Below, piece by piece: positions 48,401 to 57,032 of a stretch of 64,000 nucleotides of DNA. This stretch comes from Hyposmocoma kahamanoa (lineage: Eukaryota > Arthropoda > Insecta > Lepidoptera > Cosmopterigidae): positions 3,465,082 through 3,529,081 of the forward strand of contig NW_020653766.1 in the NCBI RefSeq assembly GCF_003589595.1. Direction: 5' to 3'. A program made the position numbers and the translations under genes. Within the stretch, counting starts at the first letter, position 1. Each line of letters begins with the position of its first letter. The notes beneath the pieces are model-generated. The model was not told where the DNA came from. It worked only from the letters and a program-made list of their open reading frames with translations, and ran no database searches.

Positions 48401-51400
48401 CTCGTAAGTACCGGTTCGCAGGTTCGATTACCGGTGGCCGGTATGCCGGGTATTACCACGTAGCAAATTCAGCTGCTCTGGTACTCAGTACATGGAATAC
48501 TTTGATTTGAGACCAGGTAATTGTGTGGATAAAACATTTTTTTTTCTAGAAAGAACAATGGCATACTATAGCTACGTAACACATAACCTCCAAAACTTCA
48601 AACTGGAATATCTTTAATTCTTGATTCTCATAATAGTAAACCCAAAACAAAATTTGTTCAGGAATTTCAACTCTATATTTTCACATATTTTTCATAAACA
48701 GACACATAATCAGTACAGAGTACTAAAAAAACCGACCTCAAAAGCACGTGGAATTACATCTATTTGCCAAGTTTTATTGAAATCGGTTACCGGAAAGTGC
48801 GCAAACCCGGATTCATCAACTAGTTCGCCACTATACGGGACGTGACACAGAAGATAATAAAAATCAGTTCTCACTACTCAAAGTATATTGAGAGATAAAA
48901 ACGCCTTGAATTGTAGAATAGCAAAATCAACCATTAAAATAATTGCTCCTTATAATATTTAGGCGCTATTTATAAAAATGAATCTTTGTGCGTGATCAGC
49001 CTCTAAGGGCTTAGAGGTGGATGATTTTCTTCAAAATTAAATGGGAACACTATGGAGGTACCTTCGTTCCAACAAAAAAGAATCATCAAAATCGGTTCAC
49101 AAATGGAGTTATCGCGTAACATACATACAAAAAAAAACATACAGTCGAATTGAGAACCTCCTCCTTTTTTGAAGTCGGTTAAAAATTATGTCAATAAAAA
49201 TGGGAGTTTGCCATTGTCCTTTGTATTTATATTTTCCAGGATCAACCTGTATTTCCTATTGCCTACCATAAAAGTTACAATTTGAATTGCAGCGGTGAAG
49301 AGGCCGCTATCCCCAGAGGCGCTACACGACGATAAGAAAGCTAAACGGGACAAAAAGCCCAAGAAGAGAAGGTGAGTTCTCTAGGATATTAGCCGTGATC
49401 GAAAAGGCCTAGGTTTCAAGCGTGTTGGTTAGTTGACTTAAAACTTTTTGTGTCTTCTGATTGGGTTTCAAGTGACAATTCTGTGGCTCTAGTGAAAAGG
49501 GGTATAAGTAAAGAAGCCAACTTTACAAGGAGGCGCGAAGAACAGTTAAAGCTTAATGATATTAAGCGTTAAGTGTTTTTCAGCCCGGGACCCGAACCCG
49601 GGCGTAAAACTTTGTTGAGAAACCTAAAAATTAAAGAATTGTAATGGTTTACGAATAATATTTATTAAATTAAAGTCTGATAAATAAAAAATACTTATAC
49701 TTAAGTTATATTTTATACAATAAAGGCACATTTAGATGTCATACGAGTTTCGCAAACAACTTAATCGCCTCCTCGACTGTTTATACAGAGAAATATGTTG
49801 TAAGGAGATTCTTGCTTAAGAGTTTTCGACTTGTCAAAACTCGATCTCGTACGACATTTCTTTACAGTTCATACGATAATCGTATAAATCGGTTCGAACC
49901 GTTTTGAGTGCGAGAATTGCCATTCGAGTTCAGTGATTACTGCGGTATTGACTATGGATATATCAAAATGACGCAAAAATCATTGAATTTGGAACTGCTG
50001 ACAATATTAAGTTCATTGCACTGTATAGAAATATGTATTTTTTCATACTTTCTTGACCCAAAATTTATTTTCGTTCGCATTTCACTAATTCTTGTCTCAG
50101 AAAAGCAGTGATAATCAAAACACAAAATACGATTTTTGCTTTCAAGTTCTGTTTACACGGAGACGTTCAATATTCAAAGGCGAGGCGATTATCGTTCACG
50201 TGGACGGTCGATAATCGCGAATATTTAGACGAGGAAAGTTTTTATATTCTTTCGATACTCGTATCTTCGAGACAAGAAACTCTCTCCATCTAAATGGGCC
50301 TTAATACAATCGATCGAGCTCGACTCTCGACAAACCTGTATTACTAGAAAATTTAAATAAATGAATGAAATGACGTTAAGTCGACTAATTTTTTATTTCA
50401 AATTTGGTGTCAAATAAAAATGTAACATAACTGGCCAGATTTAAAAAAAATGCTGCATTAATTTGGCTTTTACTTGTATACTTGTGTAGAAATTTTTATT
50501 CTGTTTTTCACATTTTAGTTTTCAATAATAACCGCCATTGTGAGTTCTATAATCGTACATGTGAATGTACCAACTTGATTTTGTAGGGGCCACAGCCGTG
50601 CAGGCACAGGCACGGAGACGACGATCCCGTCTCCCGCCCTGGCCCCCTCCCCCCTGCCTCCTGCCCTGTCCACCTCCCCCGCGCCCCCCTCGGCCGCGGG
50701 GTGGGTCGCGCGCAACGGCGCCGCGCACACGGAGAGGCGGAGGAACGGCTGCCGGAGGGACACGGTCGATCCCTATACTGCCTTGGTTAATAAGATACCC
50801 GCTGCCGGCGCCAAAAAGGTTAGCATAATTTGAATTCATTTCGATTACCGCCAATAGGTGTCGCTACTTGACATTTAGATCGATCAATGAGTTTTCGATA
50901 CCCGAAATTTCCCTAGTTTCTAGCTCATTCTTCTCAGGGTAATCTGATATGACAATAAAATAAAGATAATTCGAATTTTGGATTTTATGACTCGTGTGGG
51001 CTACGCGCTTTTCGTTCATTTCCTTTGTCGTATGTCTCTACCGTAATAACTTAACAATATTAATCTCTAGGTGAAAACAACAAAAGAGCTGCTGGAACAG
51101 ATTCAGTCGCGTGGAAGCAAACCGGTGCCGTCGCCAGAGTCGCCTGGGGCCGATGATGACGTTGTAGTCGTTGAGGATGGTATGTTTCTTATATACTTCT
51201 TTCCAATGCTCCATATTCTCAACAGGGACCTGAGTGGAGAAACTGTATCTGTATGTCACAGTTGTTTTTTTTTCAGATTCGTATTGACTTCAAATTGGCC
51301 GTAGTTAAACAAAAAGGATCCAATGACAACCAGTCACTTTCGAGATATGGCAGTTTGAAATTTAAAAGTGTTTCCACTCTTGTTTAATTTCAAAACTTAT

Positions 51401-54400
51401 AATGTCATGTAACAACGAGATATTTATGTTGGATTTTTTTGCTGATCTAAGTGACTTTAGGAACCATTTGGTACATATAACTCATTTCTTGATAATTTTT
51501 TGGGCTGGATCCTTTTTGCTTAACTACGTCCAATTTAGAATAATTCTTTTTGAAATTTGTTTCATGAGGTTGGACTCAAGTGCTTGAAATATTAGAGATA
51601 TTATAAACATAGATAGTAATATAAAACTGTATTGTACAACTTAACTGCCCGCATTTAAGCGTGAAACACAGAAAGCAGGTGCGGGTCGGATGCGGGGCGA
51701 GTCGGGACGCCGCGCCGACCGCCGCCCGGTGTGTTGTCGTCCATATAAATATATATGCGGTACGGAATTACCCGCCGCGGTCCCGACCCGACTCGCGCCC
51801 GCTCTTTGTGTGTTTCACGCTTTGAAATGAGTGAACAATTTGTGAAGGAGCATTTATACTCGAAGGACGAAATTAATACAGTAGTTTGGACAATTTTACT
51901 TTTGTTGCAAAGGTATATATAGACATATTGGCTATTTGTAAAGAAATATCAACATTTGACTTTTTAATAGGGATCTGATAATAATAATAATTATTTATTT
52001 GTTTTCTGTCAACATGCAAGGTAATTATGTTGCATAAATTAAAATTAAATAAGACTATATTAATCAAACACACCCACACATATACATACAACATCACACG
52101 ACATTATGTACTAATAAATTAAGAGCTATGAGTGATAAAAGAAACGAAGCCTCAGCATAGTGCTGTTTTTCAATCTCCGCCTGTGTTCTCTGTCGGATAT
52201 TGTCGGAACATAATTTGTACAAAAGGACTACAACGAAACAAACATCATTAATCTAACTAATATCTAACTATTTATTTACTGGTTACAAGTGATAATAATC
52301 ACGTATCAAGCAAAAACAAACAAGTTTAATCAGGTGGCCTACCACCATAACCTTTCCAAAACCAATCTTGTTTCCATGTAAGCTTAAAGTGAGCTTATTA
52401 TAATATTACTCATATTCGTACCAAGACAAACCTGTCAACCAAGTAATGTATTATTGCTGAAGTGATTGAAAGAACGAATGACTTCCCAATATTGTCTATT
52501 CCTTACACAAATGGGAAAGAGATAACGCTATGTGAACTATATAATGCCGTCTCTTTCGTTTTTGATGTTCCGAATCACCCTATCGTAGTATAATGTTTAA
52601 GTACTTCATGTTATTTACATTCAGAGAATTTTGACTGTTAAGAAAAGAAAACTATGTAATAATAAAATCTATTAAAATTACGTTGTTTTCAATAGTTTTT
52701 CCGCATTTTCATGAAGAAAAATAAATAAAACATGCTGAGTCTTGATAGTCATGTTCGGACTTACAGTCTAGTGTCAACTGTCACCTTCACCAAGGAGCAT
52801 ATAGATAGCGCTGTCATATTTTTACGAAATAAACTTCGCGTATTTTTATTTAACGAAAAATTATTTCCTATTTTATTTTTATTTATTTATTTATTTATTC
52901 ATTTATTTCAGGCAACTAAGGCCCATATAACAAATACCTTACAGACTAACATACATATTATTATTATTGATACATACCTTACAAACTAACATACATATAA
53001 AATAATATAAACTTATTAACTATTTACACGAATTACTATTCGTGGTATAAAATAAAAAATATACAAAATATTGAAAACTTTTAATAAGTAATGTTAAAGT
53101 CACGTCATAGTACGAACTGAGTGAATGAATAGTCATAAAGCTGTCAATAAAACATCATAGTTTTAACATTACAATAAGCTTACTTTAAGCGCATTATGGT
53201 ACGAAAAGTCAATGTAAGGTTAAAGTAATATTGTTTTAAGAGGTTGTGGTAGGCCCCCAGGACGACAAAGGGTACAAATGACCGCTATCAGACTATACGG
53301 ATTACTATTCCACAACCGACCAGGAACATTACGCCTTCTGTTGCAAAGTAAACCAATCCTTGCACTTTAGTTTGAATCTATAAAAAGACTCAGGCGTCTT
53401 CACAGGTGGTGGTCATTACTGACTAATGATATTTAACATTAAACCTTATTTGAGAGAGACTGGTACCTGGGGTTCTACTTTCGTTCTCCGTCCAACATCC
53501 GTCAGAAACATTTACTTTCAAATAAATAATACTCGATAAGTGAAAAAACAATGTCAAGCATGAAGCTTCATTCGCATCATATATGCGTGTTTTAATTCGG
53601 TCGGGTATTACTTCTTTTATCTCTTGCGTTTTAGCCACTAGCAAAGTGTTTTGATTAACTTGTTTTTAAAACGTCGAAACTTTTATAATTTCTATGGCTC
53701 TAGTGAAAAGTGGTACATGTCAAAAAAGTCAACTTTACAAGGAAACACGAATACCACTTAACGCTGAATATCATATTAAGCTTAGGAAATGAAACTATTT
53801 TTCCGGATTTAAATCGCGTATATTGGTCACGGTTAACCGTGACCATGGGACCTGTAAAGGGCCTGAAACGTCGGTTTGTTTGAAAAAACAAATATACGCG
53901 ATTTAAATCCGGAAAAATAGTTTCATTTCCTATGTGTTAACAATCGCGAAAACCTAAGAACTCGATATCATATTAAGCTGTTGATGTTGTGATTTTTTTC
54001 GCGTCGCCTTGTAGAGTTGGCTTTTTGGACTTTTTCATTATAGCCACAGATATTGGAAACGGGATTTGAAAGATGGAGAAAAGGTGAAAAAGGGGCCAGG
54101 CGAGGAATTATGCGATGTAAATAAACAATTGTTTCGGACGGAGAACGAGGTTATGGGGCCTGAGAGATAAGCATAAAAATGCCTGTAATACAGGTCACCG
54201 GGTCCCCATTCCGCGAAGTATATTGCAATTAGGTTAAACGCAGTTTTACATAAATTAGGTAGGTACAGTATATTGAAATAATACAGGAGTCCAACATATG
54301 ATAGAGCTTTCTTTTAACTACTTCAGTTGTCCAACGTTTACACTATGAGCGCTGGGTGAAGAGGTCCCGGCTTCGATTCCTGGTGGGAATAATTTGGGAA

Positions 54401-55812
54401 ACGAACTTTTCTAAGTTGGTACTGATCTGGTTGTCTTATATATTTAGTATTTAATTGAATGTTGCATATTTTTTTACCAATTCAAGCAAGTTACCTAGCG
54501 CAGACGCACAGATGCGGTTGTAGCCGAACTCAAGTCTGGTCCGTTGGGAACGAAGGGAAGTTGTGACCTTGAACTGTAAGTTGCTTACAGGTTGATTCTT
54601 TCAGGCTGGACCAACGATCTGTAAAAAATGACAACTCAGGCTTCCCTTTCATATAACAATTTTGACGGGGAGAGCTCCGTTTATAATTGTCCTAAGTGTA
54701 GTTTTTGTGAAGTAAGACTTATGTATGTACATTTGTCATGATTTGTATTTTCTCATCTATCCTGTATTTCATTTTCAGTGGTGTATCCAATAAAATTGGA
54801 TTCACCGCTCCGTAACGGCAGCACCGAGCGACCACCTTCTCCTCCACGCCTCCCCACTCCCGTACCCCTCCCTTCCTTAGAGGACGAGAGGGAATACTTC
54901 GAATGCACCTGCGGGGAGGACGAGGCCGAGGACAGTTGTCCAGCGGCGAAGATTACCGACGTCAGGCCGTACCACGTCCATGCACTGCATCACGCGTACC
55001 TGCCCGGCATCAACGGCACGAGAGCTCCCACTCATCCTCACCAATTCGCGGTCAGAAAACCAATGGACCCTGACAACACTGATCTCTTCACCAGCATTGT
55101 TCCTCTGTACAAGTACTCTGACTACGCGGATGATTATTGCGTCAAAAACATGTCACGAGTTCCCCTTTGCGAGAATCTGCCTTGGACGCAGTTCGCTCCG
55201 CCCCCTCCAGAACCTCCACCTCCACCTTCCCCACCCCCTATACGCCCTTACCCTGTTGACTCTCCAGAAGCAAAACCTGAATTAGACATAGAAGACGAGG
55301 AAGTTGAGGAATCAATAAAAACTGAAGAGAAGCCTGAAGTCTATGAGTACAAGTGTTCAATTAAAGCGGAGACTCCGTCTGTTCCTAGTTTAGAACCGAG
55401 CGAGCGGTTGAAAGCACCATTACTGTCCAACGAGGATGTTAAAAACTTTGGTGCCTGTGAGGTACCAGTTAAGATGAACGTTGTTGAAGCAGTTATGAGC
55501 GAAGAGGAGGACCACAGGACCGTTGAAAGAACGAAAGAGGACATAGATGGGAGAACGCTATATGCCTTATTCCAGAGAGCACTGGAAACAGTTCCATATA
55601 CATATGAGCAGACGGATCCCGCTCCAGTTGTCACTCTGCCAGTGGACGTTAACGAAGGGGAGGAAGTCTTGGTGCAGGCTCTCAACGATATGGAGTCAGA
55701 CCGGACGGTGGATGAGCTTGGTAGACCGCCACGGCCTCCGAACTTCACAGAGTGGCATGAGTGTGCGAAATTAGGCGATCTAATTGCGCTGCCGTATGTG
55801 GTGATTGACTGA
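36413..55812 (+). CDS. MED26: Mediator complex subunit 26 (MED26), nine coding exons
   Basis: MED26 is a metazoan Mediator subunit. Its N-terminal TFIIS-N/LW domain contacts TFIID and elongation factors, and its C-terminus docks on core Mediator in the nucleus. Nine exons splice to 1905 nt (634 codons plus TGA), each with GT-AG borders and matching phases; human MED26 is about 600 residues. Residues 1-91 follow the family pattern: an N-terminal LLNALD helix, VLEKINITKELLE, TRLGKHVNELRRKT, then a basic helix with the LW-type RWRDLVIPA. The middle is disordered: acidic VILVDDD at 118-124, lysine/arginine-rich stretch near 166-177, Pro/Ala-rich 190-215, and DPYTALVNKIP. Exon 9 holds DVRPYHVH...LPGING (365-370), polyproline (431-449) and the terminal EWHECAK...LPYVVID (615-634). 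Identity rests on recognition of both conserved ends. Linker exon boundaries are inferred from phase. Confidence 0.92.
37968..38156 (-). mobile_element. SINE family A copy in MED26 intron 1
   Basis: On the - strand the head CTGCCTCTGTGGCC, B box GGTTCGATTCCC and body TTTATTTCTCTCGTGAG are followed by a diverged tail. It is antisense to MED26. Confidence 0.7.
39376..39670 (-). repeat. ACCGACTTC repeat in MED26 intron 1
   Basis: Reverse-oriented copy: AATTACATCTATTTGCCAAG, TTCCACCCTTACAGGTGGAA and the CAACAAAAAAAATC segment. The terminal motifs are eroded (GAAGTCATC). Confidence 0.6.
43262..43560 (-). pseudogene. RTE-type non-LTR reverse transcriptase C-terminus, frameshifted
   Basis: The frame reads MPWPIWTSLIRLRTEVGRSK, DNLSRWGFSDGSNLDCLLGA and TQTTAHLILCPACPN. 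The pattern W-xxLxRLRTxxGRxxxNLxxWGxxxxxxCxxGxxQTxxHLxxCP is a standard lepidopteran RTE C-terminal zinc-knuckle region. Here the first Cys pair is altered (DCLLGA), and the preceding coding part (to about 43690) is in another frame. It interrupts a repeat that is intact near 37745-37960, and it is GC-rich against the intron. Confidence 0.65.
44108..44182 (+). CDS. MED26: MED26 coding exon 2
   Basis: The exon follows a TTTTTCAG acceptor and ends before GTCAGT, with both ends in phase 0. It encodes 25 residues (VVDMHTVNEIISVLEKINITKELLE). This is the first half of the TFIIS-N/LW fold, with the ISxLEKxxITKExLE signature typical of MED26. Confidence 0.93.
44714..44849 (+). CDS. MED26: MED26 coding exon 3
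   Basis: The exon follows TCTTGCAG and ends ACACAG before GTGACG, leaving one base (phase 1). It encodes TTRLGKHVNELRRKT, then the second helical half of the LW domain with LARRAKVLVKRWRDLVIPA. The TRLGK-to-RW-xx-L spacing matches TFIIS-N domains of MED26, elongin A and TFIIS. The long introns around it are repeat-filled. Confidence 0.93.
44898..45392 (-). repeat. Two adjacent ACCGACTTC repeats in MED26 intron 3
   Basis: One copy (44898-45124) ends GAAGTCGGTTAAAAA, and a second (45131-45392) starts AAAAACCGACTTCAAAAG a few bases later in the same orientation. The second contains a foreign GC-rich segment (CGGAACGCTTCCGTGGCCGC). Confidence 0.65.
46478..46545. repeat. Short tandem array of TTGACCACTTCT units
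   Basis: Four imperfect units of about 16 bp (TTGACCATTTCTTGAAG, TGACCACTTCTAGAA and variants) lie next to a family E fragment in MED26 intron 3. Confidence 0.6.
46740..46784 (+). CDS. MED26: MED26 coding exon 4 (second of two tandem acceptors)
   Basis: A 45-nt exon encoding VVSPAIASPRPPSRP, ending before GTAAAG in phase 1. The polypyrimidine tract is followed by two possible acceptors, TTTGCAG ending at 46735 and CAAG ending at 46739. Only the second keeps the frame between exon 3 (leaves 1 nt) and exon 5 (needs 1 nt). Starting at 46736 shifts the frame and meets a TAA in exon 6 at 49333. An unseen micro-exon in intron 3 is an alternative explanation. Confidence 0.7.
46838..47037 (-). repeat. 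ACCGACTTC repeat, internally deleted, MED26 intron 4
   Basis: It has AAAAAACCATCTCAAATTTC, CATCTATTTGCCAAACTT and TTTTTTTGAAGTCGGTTA, with most of the right half deleted. It starts only 54 bp after exon 4. Confidence 0.6.
47600..47893 (-). repeat. ACCGACTTC-related repeat, diverged, MED26 intron 4
   Basis: A two-part copy with the segment GGTCCACAAAT repeated at 47669 and 47832, and an end CCTCCTCTTTTTTTTGAAGT then CGGTTAAAAA. The CCCTTTCAAACAAAAA unit is duplicated about 150 bp apart. Confidence 0.5.
47950..48229 (-). mobile_element. MITE family M2 copy 4, in MED26 intron 4
   Basis: A 280-bp copy flanked by the perfect duplication ACGACTAT (47942-47949 and 48230-48237). Its right end is only 42 bp from the first base of MED26 exon 5, so it and its duplication abut or overlap the expected branch-point region. 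Confidence 0.92.
48272..48403 (+). CDS. MED26: MED26 coding exon 5
   Basis: The exon follows CTCACTCAG and ends before GTAAGT, phase 1 in and phase 1 out. It encodes an acidic stretch (ESDSQDVILVDDD), a PPPPTPAPPP run and AAAVQKQKSLTP. VILVDDD has the form of a SUMO-interacting motif: a hydrophobic core followed by acids. It starts 43 bp downstream of a MITE inserted in intron 4. Confidence 0.88.
48720..49188 (-). repeat. ACCGACTTC repeat, long subtype, MED26 intron 5
   Basis: Runs from CTAAAAAAACCGACCTCAAA to TTTTTTGAAGTCGGTTAAAA and includes the subfamily segment TCTCACTACTCAAAGTATAT. It ends 104 bp before exon 6. Confidence 0.7.
49293..49371 (+). CDS. MED26: MED26 coding exon 6
   Basis: The exon follows TTGCAG and ends AGAAG before GTGAGT, phase 1 in and phase 2 out. 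It encodes VKRPLSPEALHDDKKAKRDK followed by KPKKRR across the next junction. This is a strongly basic block that could be a bipartite nuclear localisation signal. It corresponds in position to the Lys/Arg-rich block of vertebrate MED26. Confidence 0.87.
49481..49583 (+). mobile_element. Palindromic MITE family M6, truncated copy in MED26 intron 6
   Basis: It carries the left arm CTGTGGCTCTAGTGAAAAGG, GCCAACTTTACAAGGA and the central TTAATGATATTAAGCGTTAA, and loses the right arm after TGTTTTTCAG. Confidence 0.6.
49724..50301. mobile_element. MITE family M5 copy 2, in MED26 intron 6
   Basis: A 578-bp copy in inverse orientation to 9029-9725, with ends AGGCACATTTAGATG and CATCTAAATGGGCCT, and TAA at 49721-49723 and 50302-50304. 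It ends about 285 bp upstream of exon 7. Confidence 0.8.
50587..50818 (+). CDS. MED26: MED26 coding exon 7
   Basis: The exon follows TTTTGTAG and ends AAAAAG before GTTAGC, phase 2 in and phase 0 out. It encodes an alanine/proline/serine-rich segment (LAPSPLPPALSTSPAPPSAA), then RRDTVDPYTALVNKIPAAG. It is the most GC-rich stretch of the gene, so several other frames are accidentally open on both strands. The phase match on both sides supports this frame. Confidence 0.82.
51071..51179 (+). CDS. MED26: MED26 coding exon 8
   Basis: The exon follows AATCTCTAG and ends GAGGATG before GTATGT, phase 0 in and phase 1 out. It encodes VKTTKELLEQIQSRGSK, PVPSPESPG and an acidic/valine block ADDDVVVVED that continues into exon 9 as VVYP. 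The acids flanking four valines form a second SUMO-interacting-like motif. Confidence 0.87.
51657..51822. mobile_element. GC-rich inverted-repeat element in MED26 intron 8
   Basis: Ends AAGCGTGAAACACA and TGTGTTTCACGCTT pair, and pairing continues through GCGGGTCGG-type sequence. The centre is AT-rich (ATATAAATATATATGC). It is strikingly GC-rich against its AT-rich intron. No clear target duplication was seen. Confidence 0.6.
53460..53610. repeat. Diverged repeat shared with 15560-15690
   Basis: Both contain a CGTCCGAAACA-like segment, CAAATAA-TAATA-TCGA, and ATGAAGCTTCATTCGCATCA in the same order. The class is unknown. The other copy is embedded in a GC-rich patch with GCGCGGCCGCCGCGC (15490-15505). 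Confidence 0.55.
53692..54050 (+). mobile_element. Palindromic MITE family M6 interrupted by another insertion
   Basis: The arms CTATGGCTCTAGTGAAAAG and TCATTATAGCCACAG belong to one element. It is split by the 182-bp insertion at 53783-53964 with its 15-bp duplication. Removing the insertion restores a palindrome of about 160 bp. Confidence 0.7.
53783..53964 (+). mobile_element. Possible Penelope-like retroelement fragment, copy 2 (nested)
   Basis: A 182-bp copy flanked by a perfect 15-bp duplication ATATCATATTAAGCT (53768-53782 and 53965-53979), inserted in a family M6 MITE. The inverted arms flank the 20-bp palindrome GGTCACGGTTAACCGTGACC and the segment with TGAAACGTCGG. Both copies end AAAACCTAAGAACTCG, the likely 3' terminus. 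Confidence 0.55.
54319..54440 (+). mobile_element. SINE family C copy in MED26 intron 8
   Basis: Head ACTTCAGTTGTCCAACGTTT, B box GCTTCGATTCCTG, then TTTGGGAAACGAACTTTTCT and CTGATCTGGTTGTC. Confidence 0.6.
54779..55812 (+). CDS. MED26: MED26 terminal coding exon 9
   Basis: The exon follows CATTTTCAG and runs 1034 nt to TGA, encoding residues 291-634. It has a Pro-rich start, a Cys/acidic patch (FECTCGEDEAEDSCPA), the conserved KITDVRPYHVH and LPGING motifs, a polyproline tract, a Glu/Lys-rich stretch with YEYKCSIKAE, and the C-terminal EWHECAKLGDLIALPYVVID. The last block and LPGING match the Mediator-binding C-terminal domain of MED26. In the human protein they are close together; here about 245 residues separate them. 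A long antisense frame (55341-55910) is a shadow of this exon. Confidence 0.93.
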
Positions 55813-56667
55813 CGTGACTCTGTGATACTCTTTCGTGCTAAGTCAGTGTTGAAGTGCCAAATTAATGGAAGTGCTGAAGAGATGTGCTTGTGTACTTGTG
55901 CTACGTTCATCTGCAGACCTGTTGTTGACGGTTAGTGATACTGTTTTTTTGTACAATGATTGTATCCGAGTTTACTGTGCAGTCAGCGCTTAAGTGTACC
56001 GGGTCCACACTTGAATCTTTTCGGTATTTCCAAAATACAAAATGATACGCGACCATTTGATACGTACATACTAAATAGTATGATACGCGTTAGTAGTTAA
56101 ATGCAAATTCGATATATCAAAATGATGGCAAGTATGGACCAGAAGAAACACCTAAGTTTGGAAAACGAGCATCTCCATATTGATTCAGCCTTCGTTGTAA
56201 GCAAGTTACTGTCATTTTATACGTTTTGGATGAAGTTACACAATAATTATCATTTTGATGGTGTACATTTTGAGCATAGTTGAAAAATTATTTGAAAAGT
56301 TCGCTGTGGAAACAAATTTTGCGTACCCCCATTGTTCCCCTACTAGTGACGCCAAGGCATCATTGCTATTCCTACATCACCCTATCTACTGCTAGACATA
56401 TCATATCTTTAAAGGCGAATGAAAATGTTGATGCGGTAAATAAGAAATTACTATCGAGAGTTTGTTAAAAGCCCGAAACCGAAGGCTGAAGGCTAATAAC
56501 TCAGGTTTGTAATTTTTACTGCCCGTGCTACTTTACTGAAATGGATTTTATACGGATTTTTTTTAAACAGATTACTGACTATTCTTCCCTTAATAATACA
56601 ACTCGCACTAAAATGTTATAAAAGGCTCAGACGCATGCAGCCACAATGTATTAGATGTAAAATATAT

Positions 56668-56818
56668 CTGTGGTTCTAGTGAAAAAGGGCTACAAGTCAT
56701 AAAAGCCAAATTTACAAGGAGATGCGAAAAGCAGATATGATATTAAGCGTTAAGTGTTTTTCGCATTTCATTGTGAAGTTGGCTTTTTGACTTTCACCTC
56801 TTTTTACTAGAGCCACAG
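56668..56818. mobile_element. Palindromic MITE family M6, complete copy
   Basis: A 151-bp uninterrupted copy with CTGTGGTTCTAGTGAAAAAG at the left and TTTTTACTAGAGCCACAG at the right. Arms of about 60 bp pair through GCCAAATTTACAAGG / CATTGTGAAGTTGGC. It lies 0.86 kb downstream of the MED26 stop, possibly in the 3' UTR. Confidence 0.75.
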
Positions 56819-56864
56819 AAATAATTTTCAAATTCTAAAAATACTGCAAAATTTGAATTCACAA

Positions 56865-56870
56865 AATAAA
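56865..56870 (+). terminator. Possible polyadenylation signal AATAAA for MED26
   Basis: It is the first perfect AATAAA found downstream of the MED26 stop, about 1.05 kb away. If used, the 3' UTR would include the MITE at 56668-56818. A variant signal nearer the stop is possible. Confidence 0.25.
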
Positions 56871-57032
56871 TTTAGTAAAACGTAGTTGCAAATGTTAAGT
56901 TTTTTTTATACTTCTAGTATATAAGCGAAATTATATACATTCAGATTTTTAGAGCATAAAAACCTTTTTGATTAATCTTGACGTAACAATTCATAGGGCG
57001 ATAATATAATGAAAAAGCCCGTGGGCATAATT

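Larger units (their letters stand above)
51180..54778 (+). other. MED26 intron 8 (about 3.6 kb)
   Basis: The intron contains a GC-rich inverted-repeat element (51657-51822), a diverged repeat shared with 15560-15690 (53460-53610), an interrupted palindromic MITE with a nested insertion (53692-54050) and a SINE fragment (54319-54440). The remaining sequence is AT-rich and shows no coding signal. Confidence 0.75.

Noticed and set aside
50515..50854. Long frames on both strands rich in Arg/Gly or Pro
   Set aside because: They are off-frame readings of GC-rich MED26 exon 7; phase supports a different frame.
52732..52989. An 85-codon frame in intron 8
   Set aside because: It ends in an (ATTT)n microsatellite and has no homology or phase match to MED26.
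55341..55910. A 189-codon open frame on the - strand
   Set aside because: It is the antisense shadow of MED26 exon 9, with no splice or homology support.
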